This document shows positions 14,401 to 26,900 of a stretch of 64,000 nt of DNA, in pieces. The position numbers and the translations under genes were made by a program. The notes beneath the pieces were generated by a model that saw only the letters and a list, made by a program, of their open reading frames with translations, did no database searches and was not told the origin of the DNA. This stretch comes from Megalonaias nervosa (lineage: Eukaryota > Mollusca > Bivalvia > Unionida > Unionidae), in the NCBI GenBank assembly GCA_016617855.1, contig JAECUM010009321.1, forward strand, positions 56,208 to 120,207, in the 5' to 3' direction. Numbering within the stretch: the first letter of the stretch is position 1; each line of letters opens with the position of its first letter.

Positions 14401-15145
14401 TTTTTCAAACTAAAAAATGTAACCTCTTAAAATGTTCTATAAGACACAAACAACATGCTGGAAAAGACTGGTATTCAAGGTGAAGATAAATATTATACTA
14501 AAGCAGACAATAAGTGACTTACTAACAAACCCTTGTACATGACAATGATAAGGATCGACCCTGGATTTTGGAAGAGTGAAGCAAAGGTTTTACTACAATG
14601 CTATAAACTGTGGTCAACAGTCTGAACAATCTTGCTTTTGGAACAGGAATTTCTGAAGGAACTATACACTTTTTTAGTGGTCAGTTTTCTTTAAGGATTC
14701 TTAACAACTATCCTATCTAAGCCTGAGGAATGGTAAAATCATATCAGAAGCAATTATATAATGGTTCCCACGTTTTTCTAAAGATAAATTTCCAGGTCAT
14801 TTCCAGGATGAAATTAATTTTTTCAAGGTTCACATATGACCATTACTGAATGGAATTAAAGAACATTTTAGATTACAAAAGATGCATTTTCAAAATCTAA
14901 ATATGTTTCTCTTTCAAAACTCTCCAAAACAGCCAAGTCAGAAAAAATGATCATATACAAAACCACAAAATGTATCACATGAAACAAGTTTGATTATATT
15001 CCTATAAATTGGCATGTAAAGTCATTTCAATGTATAGAATAAAAATTCTAACTTTATTTTGCTGACCTGCATTATATTGCTAAGTGGGAACAACATAATG
15101 AACATAAGTTAATTTTGTTTCCTTTCAAACCTTTAATTCTAAAGA

Positions 15146-15209
<64 letters not shown>

Positions 15210-18200
15210 TATATGCATCTTATAGAAAGTAAACATTTCCTATTACAGTATAAGAAAATAAAATAAACGCAAATACAAGGGACGACAACTTCTCATTTCA
15301 GCTCTAAAATAATAAAATAAAATAGAGACAAACAATCATACATATAATTATATTGTTATAAAGGATAAAAACATACATTAAATGTGAAACTAGTTGCACA
15401 GAATTATCGGCGTTTGTGTTTTTTTTAAATATCCCAATTCTTTTCAGCTCCGAGATTCAACAATTTGGACTACAAATTTGGCTTAAAACAAATAGCAGTC
15501 TGTTTTCTAATCTGGGTTTCCTCCAAATATTCCCACCCCATTTTTCATATCTGGACATTTAGGTTGCGTGTGGAGTCACTGCATATCGAAAATTTGCAAT
15601 TTGCCACCACTGTGCTATAGCGACATATGGTAGTCACTTACCAGCTGGCCTAGTAAATTTAAACTTGATGTTTTATCGACTTATACCTGCACGAATTCGA
15701 TAGGAAAATGATTTATTTTCTCAGAAATGGCAAGTATTATAATCATTATGTCTTTAATCCGCTGACAGACTAGACGAAACTATGGCATAGATTAAACCTG
15801 ACCCGCTACTCGCCATTTGCATTACTAATCACATAACTTCACAAATCTCAAACGACGACATCAGAAGTCCAGTAGTCACATGATATCAACAACAAACTCC
15901 TTCTTAATGTTGTCGTACAGAAATTCAATTATATTAAATGAAAGTCAGATATTTTTTGTAAAAACCAGCAATCTGGCCAGTCTGATTTATCAAACAGGGA
16001 GCACATGTCAACGTGGTAGTCACGCGATACAACAACACTCCAGAAGTTCTTCTTGGAATACATAAATCTAGAAAATTTTGTGTTCTTTCGTTTTTGTATT
16101 TTTATTACAACCAGTATACGACTTTCATTTAATATTTTTAAAATTTGTTTCTCTGCAACATTTGAAAATGTGGATTGTTAGATTTGTATACTCGTGCGAC
16201 TAGCAATGCAAATCACGAGTACCAGGTCACATTTCATCAACGCCGTAGTTTTATCTTGTCTTTCAGCAGATTAAAGACATAACGATTTTAATACTCACAA
16301 TTTCTGAGAAAATAAGTAATCTTCATATCGATTTCATGTGTGTATCACTCGATCTAACAACGTTTAAAGTTTGCTAGGCCATCTGGAAAGCGGCTACTCT
16401 TTGCAACCACCATGTTGGCCTCTTGTGATGCTAAATGGTTTTCATACATTCCATGTACTGAAAGATATGGATATAGAGCTGACTTTGAAAATAAAAGTCT
16501 ACTAGACAAATTTAATCCACTGAGCGTTTGGACTGACTTGATTGATATACGTTTATTCCAAGCACCCAAATGATCCATACTGTACCCTCTGAATATTCTG
16601 GTTAGAACTCGATAAATTTGACTTATGATCAGTTTAGTTACGACTCAATTACGTAATTGTTTCGGGCGTCAAGTGGTGGCAGAAAATTCCCGGGTTTTTC
16701 CCGACTTTCATCAATATTTGCAAAATTCAAGGACTTTTCGCAGTCGGGAAAAAAATTATCATTTCTCCCTACTTTTTTCCCGATTTTCTGGTAGCGTGGG
16801 AACCGTGTATATATCAACAATCTCCGACAGAAAAAAGACAACAGGAGTGAAAAATACTAATGCACAAAACATACAGGGTCAATTCCACCTTTAGAAGTGG
16901 AGGAACTAGGATTAGATGTCTGTCTGTTGTTATCTCCTTCTGGACTCAAGGTCCTCAGCACCTTTACCAGCAGTCTTGTAGAGTCTGAAAGTACATTTTT
17001 TGTGAATACTGATATCAGTATACAAGGAAAATTACATTTCAGAATGTGAAAAAGAGGAAAGATAATGAAACACTGTGTGTTTAACTATATGGAAAAGGAT
17101 AACAAAACCTCATTATTTATTTAAAATTAATTTGTTTAAAAAACAGCCAGATAAAACAGATCAAAGATTCACAAGATTTGAGCATTGCAGGACATTTACA
17201 GAGGTTTTACTTTTTAAATCAAGTTCTATCAGCAACTTTTTCAGTGGAACTGGTAACATGGATAATTACCTCACTGAAACACCTATAAACATTACTAAAT
17301 GCAAGGCTGTTATTACCATTATAACCTTCTTAGACTAATACTTTCCCTGCTACCCCTGAATCCAGCCTTCTCAGAAAGATGAAAATTGTCTTTCTGTCAA
17401 ATATGTTATACAGACAAAGGGAAGAGGTTAACTCAACTTTCTACCTGCTAGATAGCTACCATTATACCCAGATATAACCAGTTTTACTTGAGTGAAACCT
17501 TAAAGGATGCTCACTTACTCAGAAGGGTGAGGGGAATATTAGTAATGTGACCAGGTAATTATTATCAAAGAAATTTTTATAAAATTTGCTTTCTCCATCA
17601 AATACATTACCTGATCACATTATTCTAGGAAAATAGGTAACAGGTGGTAATGCTGACCATCCACCTCTACTTTGTCACCCAGCATGATCGCTCCACTAAA
17701 AGGATGAACTTCTATTAATTAAGCACAATGAGACAATTTGTTTATACAACTACAGTGTGAAGATCCCTCTGGGGTTCTGTACTTCATTACTGTTTCACCA
17801 TCGAAAGTTTCCCAGTTGAATCTAGCGACAGTGGCAAATTCACATCTGAGTCTAAGGTTGTGCTTTCGTAAATGGGGCATGGTTACTCTCACTGCAGTTA
17901 CCACTAACCACTAACACAACCAGACTCAGTTCTCTTCTTAATGAGGCAATGTAAGGCAAATGGAAATGAGGGAAAGCAGACTGAGCATGCCAGTCAGCTG
18001 ATTTTGCTGTGTCCCTTATTAAGACATTACATTCAAGGCCAGGCTTATTCAAATCAATCGTATTTCATGAGCTGAAATCTTTATTTTTGTACCTCATCCT
18101 CTAAGAATTCACAGTATGATGATTTTCTTTAGCCAAGCAGCGAGTACCTGTGGGGGTATGTCTTGCATTCCTGCCTTTTGCAGTAGGAATAGTCTTTTAC

Positions 18201-20948
18201 AGTTGATACAGATACTGACCATGTGTCCCAGGTAACATCTGATGGAATGTAAGGGGTCACGTAGCTTTGCTTCTCTCAACAGATCAATCAAGGAAAGGGA
18301 GCAAATAGTTATTTGTTGGTTGACTAGTAACAGCAACCTGTTCTCAGGAAGGAAACCAGATCCTGTCATTAGAACCACTGATCCATCAGAATGGAACTGC
18401 ATGTAGTTCAGATCTATGATTATCACACGTAGCTCACTCACTCACTCTGTACACTGAAGTTAGCATTATCATACACTGCAAGTCATATCTGATAGCTGCT
18501 TCAGTGAGGAGGGGAAGATGGTGACTCAAACTTAGATAAGTTTGGCCATGCTAAAACCTAGGAGAGATTCCGTTTGGGAATAATGTGAGTAAACATAAAC
18601 TGGATATATCAAAAATTGGACCACAGGTTGGAGATTACCTGGTTGCCACCAACATCATCTCTACTATGAATTCTGAACATGTCTAAGATCATGGAACAGT
18701 ATCCCTGGATTGTAATGGGGCATAACTTCTTGTCTTCATGAGAAAAGAAAGACACTGACCATCGGGGAATGGCAGGGTTGCATCTGGGATTTGATAAATG
18801 TGGGTACTTGCCCCCACTGAATCTGAAAAGTGGGGGGGCCAATGTAGCCATAAGGGGGGCCTTCCAGTATGGTGTTAAAAAAACCTCAATGTATTCAAAA
18901 AGAGCAATAGCAAGTTTAATAAGTGCATTAAATGCATATCATGTCTTCTGTATATTATAGTATAACACTTAAAATTGAAATCAAAGTCTTATGTTTTCTA
19001 ATAACAATATTCTACCTACACACTAACCACTAAAGAATCAAACCATAGACTGCAAACAGTGTCACTCCTCTGGCCAATCTTAAAAAAGTGTCATGTACTT
19101 CCTGCATGTCACATGCTAAATTCTGATTGATTACAAATAAGAAAGATCAGAAGAGCACATATTTTCCTTTCATGGACGAGAAAAAATAATTTGTAAGAAA
19201 AAGTCCAAAGCTCAGAATGAATTAGGGAAAGTGTATATACACTTTCTATAACAGTTAACTCTTAACTGAAACATATATACATCTGCATCCAGACTGACTG
19301 TAATTGTGACTGCATTATTCTGCAAATATGATCACTATTTTCTAAATAGCCTCCTGTCCTTCCTCATCCTCCACTCTACCAATGCCTTGTTAAAGTTGAA
19401 GTCTCTCAGAGGAGGTCCTTCAATTGAAATCATCATGAGTCTGTTGAGAACCCTTTCTTCTAGATGACTTCTTCCTGCAGTTTTGGTTCGATTTTGATTG
19501 CTGAATCCTCTCTCACAGCAGCAGTTTTGTATGGCATAACCATGGCCACTGATGCTAACTGAAGAAGATTTTGAAATGTGTCCGCATGATGTTGATGTAC
19601 AATCTGTCAGAGTTCGCACATTTTGTCTCTAGGGTACATTTCTCTTTTAACGATAGTCTTAGCAAGAGACCACTCTGTCGAAACATGTTTTGGGTCACAC
19701 AAAGGTGGACTGATAGCTTCTTTTGATTTCTTCTCCTGACCGAAATGATCACAGAGAATTTTTATCTTGTCATAACCATACATTTCTTGTTCTTCAGAAG
19801 ATAGGAATGTGAGGCTACGTAGACCAAGAGCCTCAAATGCTGTTGCCACCTGTGTGCTGCTCTTTGGAAATCATGCAGTCATCTCCACCTGTAAATTTGT
19901 AACAAACTCGTGGCAAAGGTTAGACACATCATCTGAAACTTTTGTCAATGTGCTCCTGTGGAACTTGAGTTCAACACCATTGTAAATGATTTTAGTTTTG
20001 TCTCCATCCTTTGATGATTTCAATTTTTCAGACATACAGGTCTGGTGATAGGATTTTCCCGTGTCTGCTTTCTGTAAGGTAGAATTCAAAATATCAAGTG
20101 CTGGTGACACAGCTGCTATATCCAAGTCAGATTTCTGTAAAAGCATATTTAGCTGTGCTAAGTGAGGTATGAAAGCCATCATAATATTCATGCATGCCAC
20201 AAATCTGTAGTCTATGAGTTTATTCAACAAGTCTTTACACTCTTTTGTCTTGTTATTCTTTTTGAAATAATTCATGAGAGCCCCCCAGCTGTAAAAAATT
20301 GAATATAGTGCATCATAAAATGCCAGCCATCTAATTGCATGCACCTCTCTGACTTTCAACTGAGGACTGTCCAGAACGTACTTCAATTTAGCTATTCTGT
20401 AAGCAGATTTATTAAAATAATAGTACAGGTCTTTAACTGTGCCTTGAAAGGTTTCCTTGCAGTACGGAATGTTTTTCTATGCACGAGAGGTACACAAATT
20501 CAATCTATGAGCCATACAATGAATGCCGATCAAGTGAGGGCTTTTCTCCTTCAACCGTGTTGCTACACCACTTTTGCGACCTGTCATCATTGATACCCCA
20601 TCACTGCCAAAACCAACAACTTTTTCAAGAGGAATCTCCTTCTTTTCCAAGAACTGGACAACTTCTTTGAAAAGAACTTCAGCAGTGTGTGATTGGCCTT
20701 CCAATGATACATTACCAAGAAAACGAGTTGTAGAAACAAGCATGGTTGGTTCAATGATTCTAGCATAAATGACCAGCTTCTTGGTATTTGAAATGTCTAT
20801 ACTCTCATCCATTAAGATGCTAATGAATGGACTACATCATACTTTCTGCATTAACTCAGATTCTATCATTGTTGCTATGCAGTCCTGGAAAAAAATAAAG
20901 CTCAATGATAAATCAAAGTATAAAAGTATTTTATTATCATCATCATCA

Positions 20949-20983
<35 letters not shown>

Positions 20984-23900
20984 TATTATTATTACTATTA
21001 TTATTATTAAAGTATTTGAGAAATGTAAAACAATATATATTTTAAAAAAACCCAAAGTAAAATGACCAAAATCAGATGCAAATTCTGCAAAACCTAAGAC
21101 CATGGAGTGTCTAAGGATGTTGCCTTGTAATAATTCAGTCCTCGTTTTAAGAAATCCCATCAAGATGTTTTTAAACGCTAAAATAATATAGCACTACAGC
21201 CTCTCTCTCTCTCTGTTAATTAAAGTCATTCAATTATAGTAATGAAGGAAGCGTCTATATATGACAATTTTAAAAACAAAAACTGTTGGTATTATATACA
21301 TCATTGATAGGTCCCTACATATACACAGTTGTGATACAAGCAGATCAGGGTCAATGTCATTTGCTGCAATGACCATCAGACTAAATAATAATAAAAACTT
21401 ATTTGCTAAAGCATTATATAAGTTTCAAGTGGTGGGATTTGTTTGACTACTGTATGGTATCACAATGTCAACAGCAACTCCTTACATGCTCAGGAAATTA
21501 TTCCAAGAACAGCAACTGTATCATCAATTCAAACACATGAAAACCTGTTACAGTGATACTGAACTGTGACCTGTCTAGACAGGAAAGAATTTCATGACAA
21601 ATGAAGCAGGTACCAATAATCCAGATTGATTATAAAAGAAAAATTTTATCCACCATTAAACATTGACAGAAAGTTATGACGTCAAGCTACCGAATGCAAT
21701 TTCATTGGCCGATCACGATGCTTGGTGCTATTTTTAGTAATACAGGGATTCATCAAGATATGCACTGATCGGAACCTAACTGATCATGTTTTGGTTGCTT
21801 GTTAGTATATACCATTTTTCCATCTAAATTTCAATAGAAAAAATGTAAATAAAATAGAAGAACTTACCTGAAATTCCTCTACAGAAGCCCTTGGCGAATA
21901 TGTTGCGTTTCCTCCTACTCTCATGTTGCCAACACCAACACCCAGAAGGTCAACAAAATCCAACAGTGAGTCATATTTTAGAGAAGCTCCTTCACCAAGT
22001 AATAGGCAACTGACATAGCATGAATAATTGATTCAAATTTCTTGCTGATAGCTGCCATGCATGTAGTTTTAAGATTTTCACTTAGTTTCAAAATCCTGAA
22101 TGGCCTGTTTGTGAGCTGGTAATTCAACATGTCTGTCAAGGGTTGATGTCCTGAAATTTGCATTTCCAAGTGTGAAATTTTTTTTTTTTTTGCCAGTTTT
22201 TGCATGCCATCTGCAAAGCATCTCATTTTTTTCATTCATTTCCAGCCAGTCGATTTTTCATTCATTTCCAGCCAGTCAATTTTGTTTCCAGTCTGAATTG
22301 AAAGAGTACTTTTTTTCTTGGCATTAGATGGACCCTTAGTTCTATTGTCGCCATCTTTAAGCACATCATCACTAGCATCGTCCGATACAGGATAAGCCTA
22401 ATGAAGTGTTTGTTCGCCGTCATTGTCCCTATTGACAGAAACTTCTGCACCATGACTGTTATTAGAAGTGTTACTGTTAAAATAATGAAAAAGTATCCGA
22501 ATTTAACTAATTTTGCCATTTAACACATTGTCCCGCCAAGTCAGCCTAATCAAACGTGCTCTTCTGACCTTTCTTATTAACCAATCAGAACTGAGCACAT
22601 GACACACAGAAATATGTGACGTATTTACAACTATGCAAGTACAACATATTCGCCAAGAGTGATAACCGGGAATTTTACAGCAAAATTTTTTTAATAAAAT
22701 AATGCATTTTTCATGAAGAAATGCATACAATTCTTATTTTTTGCGTGATTTTGCCCTCACATAGGATCAAAAATCTTGCGGGAAATCTTAAATTTGGAGG
22801 GGGAGGATTTGCATGATCACGCGTCCTAGATGCAACCCTGGAATGGGTGCTGAGAGCGGTATGATGTCATAGATGTGACACCAGTCATGGTCAACACGAT
22901 TTCCCCTTGTAAGACCTAAAAATTGATGACTTCAGCTATGTTGCGATCTTCTCCATGTCTGAAGTTCGAAACTCCTTTTCGACCAGGACATCCCAGAAAG
23001 CAGTGAAGGAGTTTTCTGGACATGTATGGAATAGCGGTGATCTCGACTGCTTGAGTGGGTGTTGCTATGATTTGTCTGGGTGCGTCTGTCGCTAAATTGA
23101 GTAGATCGCTGATCCAGGATGTTTCATCTTAGTAGGGCAATCAGAGCTAGTTAAGTTTGTGCCCATCATTTATTATTTTCAAAATCAAAACTGATGGAGG
23201 AAAGGTGCATGCCAAATTACCTCCCAGCTGATTAAAAAAGCAGATATGGCCCATGCTTCTGAGGTCAGGGAAAAATTCAAAAGAAATATCCAACAACAGA
23301 GGGACAACTCTGTATAAAGTAGTTGTCCTCCCTTGATAATGAGTCAGTCAAAGCATCGAGCTAGCCAGAAATTTTTCAGACTTGAATATTATCTGATATT
23401 GGGAAGGTATTCCCCTACTGTGAGGCAAAGGTCTGGCGACTGCTGCCCCCTTGCAGAGGCATGACACCACAACTGTTATTATCAGGACCAAGTTTCCATG
23501 GATATGTCCTACCCAGGTATGGAAGGCACTGAAAATGGCGTTCATTTCCATAAGGTTACTATGAAAAGTCTTTTCTTAAAGAAGCCAAATGCAACTGACC
23601 ATCACAGGTCCAGTATTACACTGGCACTGTAACAGGTCCAGCCCCCACCAGGAGTAGACTGAGGAGCTTCCTTGCCTAACAATGTCTAGTGTGATGCTTT
23701 CTCAGAAGCATGAGCTGTACTTTTGATGCATTTGTAAGAAAGAGGCCAAGTTTATGTGTTAAGAGATCCATATCTAGATGGGCAAAATGTTGAGAAGGGT
23801 CGTCCCTACACTGATCATCTACCTTTTACTGTGAAACCAACATCTCTACATTTATCATTTACCACGCAATGAGGAAAGTGAGGCTGTTCATGTCATGGAT

Positions 23901-26900
23901 CATGAACCAAGCTTATCGAATGTTTTTGTGGTGTGTCATGCAGAAATGTTGCCATGGCTGCGGCAGACATCTTTAACTCTTAGTGAAGGCCCAAAGGCTT
24001 AGACCAGGGCCATATGAATAATATACATGGAAGTATGCAAACAACATATCAAGACTGATCATGTAATCAGCACATCTCTATCACAGGCCTCAATTGCCAA
24101 TGGACTTAGTAACCAGAAATGTTTTGGAGTACAAGCCATGCTTGTGCAGTTTTTGTACTGTCTACACTGCCCTTTACTATGAGAAAAACTAAATTTTCTT
24201 GTTTAAAAAAAAACACCCCCCTTCGTGGGATCAATTGGGAGTTCCTTGAAGGTAGGGTGACAACAGTGGAGGGGTTTGGATAATGAAATCTGGAGACCCC
24301 CTGGCATGATCTGCATTATCCATTGTTTTCTGGTAATGGTTGAATCAAATCTGCCAAAGAGGGAGTAGTTTCGCACCTCAGGTGGGTTACCAGTGGGCGA
24401 GGATGACTGTGTATCAGTGACAATTGACATAAGGCATGCAGAAGGAAAAACTTTGGTCATCTCTCCCTTCCATGTCTGCCTGTGAAAACAGTAACATATG
24501 AACTGTCCTTGCTGAGAACCACCACTATGAATTCTCATGGCAGCAATCACCCCTTCTCACATACTTTTCTAAACAGGGTTAGCTGTGATAGTAGATTATA
24601 TTGAACAAAAGGACAACTCTTGTGTCTCTAGCTTTCTCACCTCCTCAATTCAACACCCTAATAGAACTGAAGTACTGAAAAGGCAGGAGCACATAAGAAA
24701 ACAGTAATGATCATTAGCAGCCTTTTTGGCTAGATAAAAAATTTTGTCAGATGGGTGAAGTCAAGTGGGGAGGAAGTCAACACAATATTCCTGAATAACT
24801 CTGACATGGTGTTAAAGACCTGTCTGTGTGGAGAAAATATCTCTGTATGACTTCTTATGAGTGGGGTTAGAATGTTGCATACAACTGACTCACCATTAAG
24901 AAGCTTTTGCATTCCTTAGATCATTAATGCTCCAAGAGATGTCTGGTAATGTCAGCATTTCATTTTAACATCTTCATCAATGGGAAATGATGATGAAATA
25001 TCATCATTTAACCCAATTTATTTTTTATTAATTTTTGTATATCCTGCCAGTAGTGACTGCATTATGGGATGCTAGTTCAGTGTGGCCAGTTTGGATGCCA
25101 GTTCGCTATGAATTTCATAGAAATGGTAGGTCTGATCGATCGGTTAGCTAAAAGAATTTTGACTACTGCAATTGTACACAGCTTGTTCGTACAGCTGGGC
25201 CAGTTGGTTGGTAGTCTAAATGGCAAATGAAAGATGATGTATGCTTTATAGTCTGTCTATCTGGTGTGGCATGGTCGGTATGGACCATCTGTCCTTATAT
25301 ATCAAATTGCAAATCTTCAAGTCTGACTTGTTTTCTTAGCATTTTTTTTGCATGGATGCAGAAACAGATTGCAAATCCCTCATGTTTCAAGGACATAGTC
25401 AAATTTGTTTATGAACCAGCATGACTCACAAGTGAGGTCCTAGGCTTATCCCCAGTGGGAAAACAGTGTTCAAATGGCAGTTCTACTCAATGACATATTG
25501 ACAACAAAGCCTTTTGAGTCATCTTGATCATATGCGATTCCAAGACTTGACTGGAATTGCCTGTGCTTTCTACTTTATAGACAGATACAGTATGCCCTGG
25601 AGCTGTTTCTGTGTCTGCACAGGGGTGGAGAGGACATCTTGACATCACCCATCAGACTACTCAACAAGTCTACTGTATTTATGGATGCAGTTTACCGTGC
25701 CACTATTCAGCATTTTCGGGGCTGGTGGCGAGGGCATATTGACATCATCCTTGAGACTAATCAATGATTCAACTGTATTCACAGATACAGTATGCTCTGG
25801 TGCTATTTCTGCATCTGCATGAGGAGTGGAGAGGGTATCTCAACATTCCCCAAAAGACTGGACATGATGTGTAGTCAAATATACACATTTTCTTGGCCCT
25901 TCAGCTGCCTTTCCAAAATGCTGGACCAAGTGTTTTCATACTAAAGTGCAAAAAGCAATTGTATACCTAGACACCTCACTCCTCCATGACCTTAAATCTT
26001 TTACACTTCTTGCACTTGGTTATCAACTCTGTAATGAAGAGGAGGAACAAACAATCACATATAACAGATATATAAATGAAATAATGTAAACCACGTTATC
26101 GAAACATCACAGAAGTGTAAGAGATTACACATACAGCAACCAAAAATTTCTCCAGTAAAATCGAATTTCATATTATCAATCGAAATCACATGTGACAATA
26201 AAAAAGGGTATCATAATTGCAGAAGTATTCATAAATTCACCAAATTTTACACAAATGTTGCATGTATCATAAAAAAACATTTCAACTTACTGCACTAATG
26301 AAAAAGAAATGTGGATGAATAAATGTTATAAATTTATAGCATCTAAGTGGATTGTCTGGAGGACATCTTAGCATATGGCAGTGAAAGTAAAAACTGGTTT
26401 AAATGGGACAGAAAAGTAGCAATTAGTGGGTAGAAAAGGGGAGTTCACCTCTAACAGTTGTTTCCCTTTGTCTATGCAATAAAAGACCAATGTTTTTCTA
26501 TCTTTCTGGGAGGGCTACTTTTGGAGGTAGCAAAGGAAATTATTTCAATGTAATGTGATATGTGATGTATTTACCATAGAAATTAAGACTCATCAAAATA
26601 AATAATACCACAGTATGCAAGGTGCTCTCAAGCCAAGATATATAAACAGTTTGTCATTAAAATATCTTCAATGCTTCCAAAGTTGTACATGTATATGGAT
26701 GGAGGTAACAATTTATATATTCACCCTTGCTATGATCTTGAGATTCAGGGACATGCTATGATATGTGACACACCATCTATACAGGATAAATAACTTCATT
26801 AAAATATCTTCACTGGTTTGAAAGTTATACTCAGGACAAGGATACAAGTCAAGAGTTATATTTTCCCTTGGTGTGACTTTCAACTTGATACTGCATGATA

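Larger units (their letters stand above)
18773..22840 (-). mobile_element. hAT DNA transposon nested in DIRS-A
   Basis: The 4068-bp element has terminal inverted repeats CAGGGTTGCATCTGGGA / CAGGGTTGCATCTAGGA (18773 and 22840 inwards). The flanks share GGAATGG(C/G) (18766-18773 and 22840-22847), a 7-of-8 match to an 8-bp hAT target duplication. Joining the flanks restores ACCATCGGGGAATGGGTGCT, homologous to the uninterrupted site ACCATCAGGTAATGAGTGCT near 50231 in DIRS-C. This fixes both ends. Confidence 0.93.
17330..26575 (-). mobile_element. DIRS-like tyrosine-recombinase retrotransposon A, interrupted by a hAT
   Basis: The element lies in the host intron between exons k and j on the same strand. 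In the minus direction it holds a right inverted terminal repeat (26575-26350), a decayed gag-like region, the start of the reverse transcriptase (24550-24203), an RNase H relic (23551-23348), and a tyrosine recombinase region split by a hAT. An internal complementary region and the left inverted terminal repeat follow. DIRS elements have this architecture: inverted terminal repeats, an internal complementary region, and a tyrosine recombinase instead of a DDE integrase. All ORFs are broken. Copies B and C are relatives. Confidence 0.85.

Noticed and set aside
20837..21163. 108-codon ORF with poly-Asn and poly-Asp tracts
   Set aside because: The tracts are translated trinucleotide repeats in a possible intron of the hAT transposase; only the last 15 or so codons belong to the transposase.
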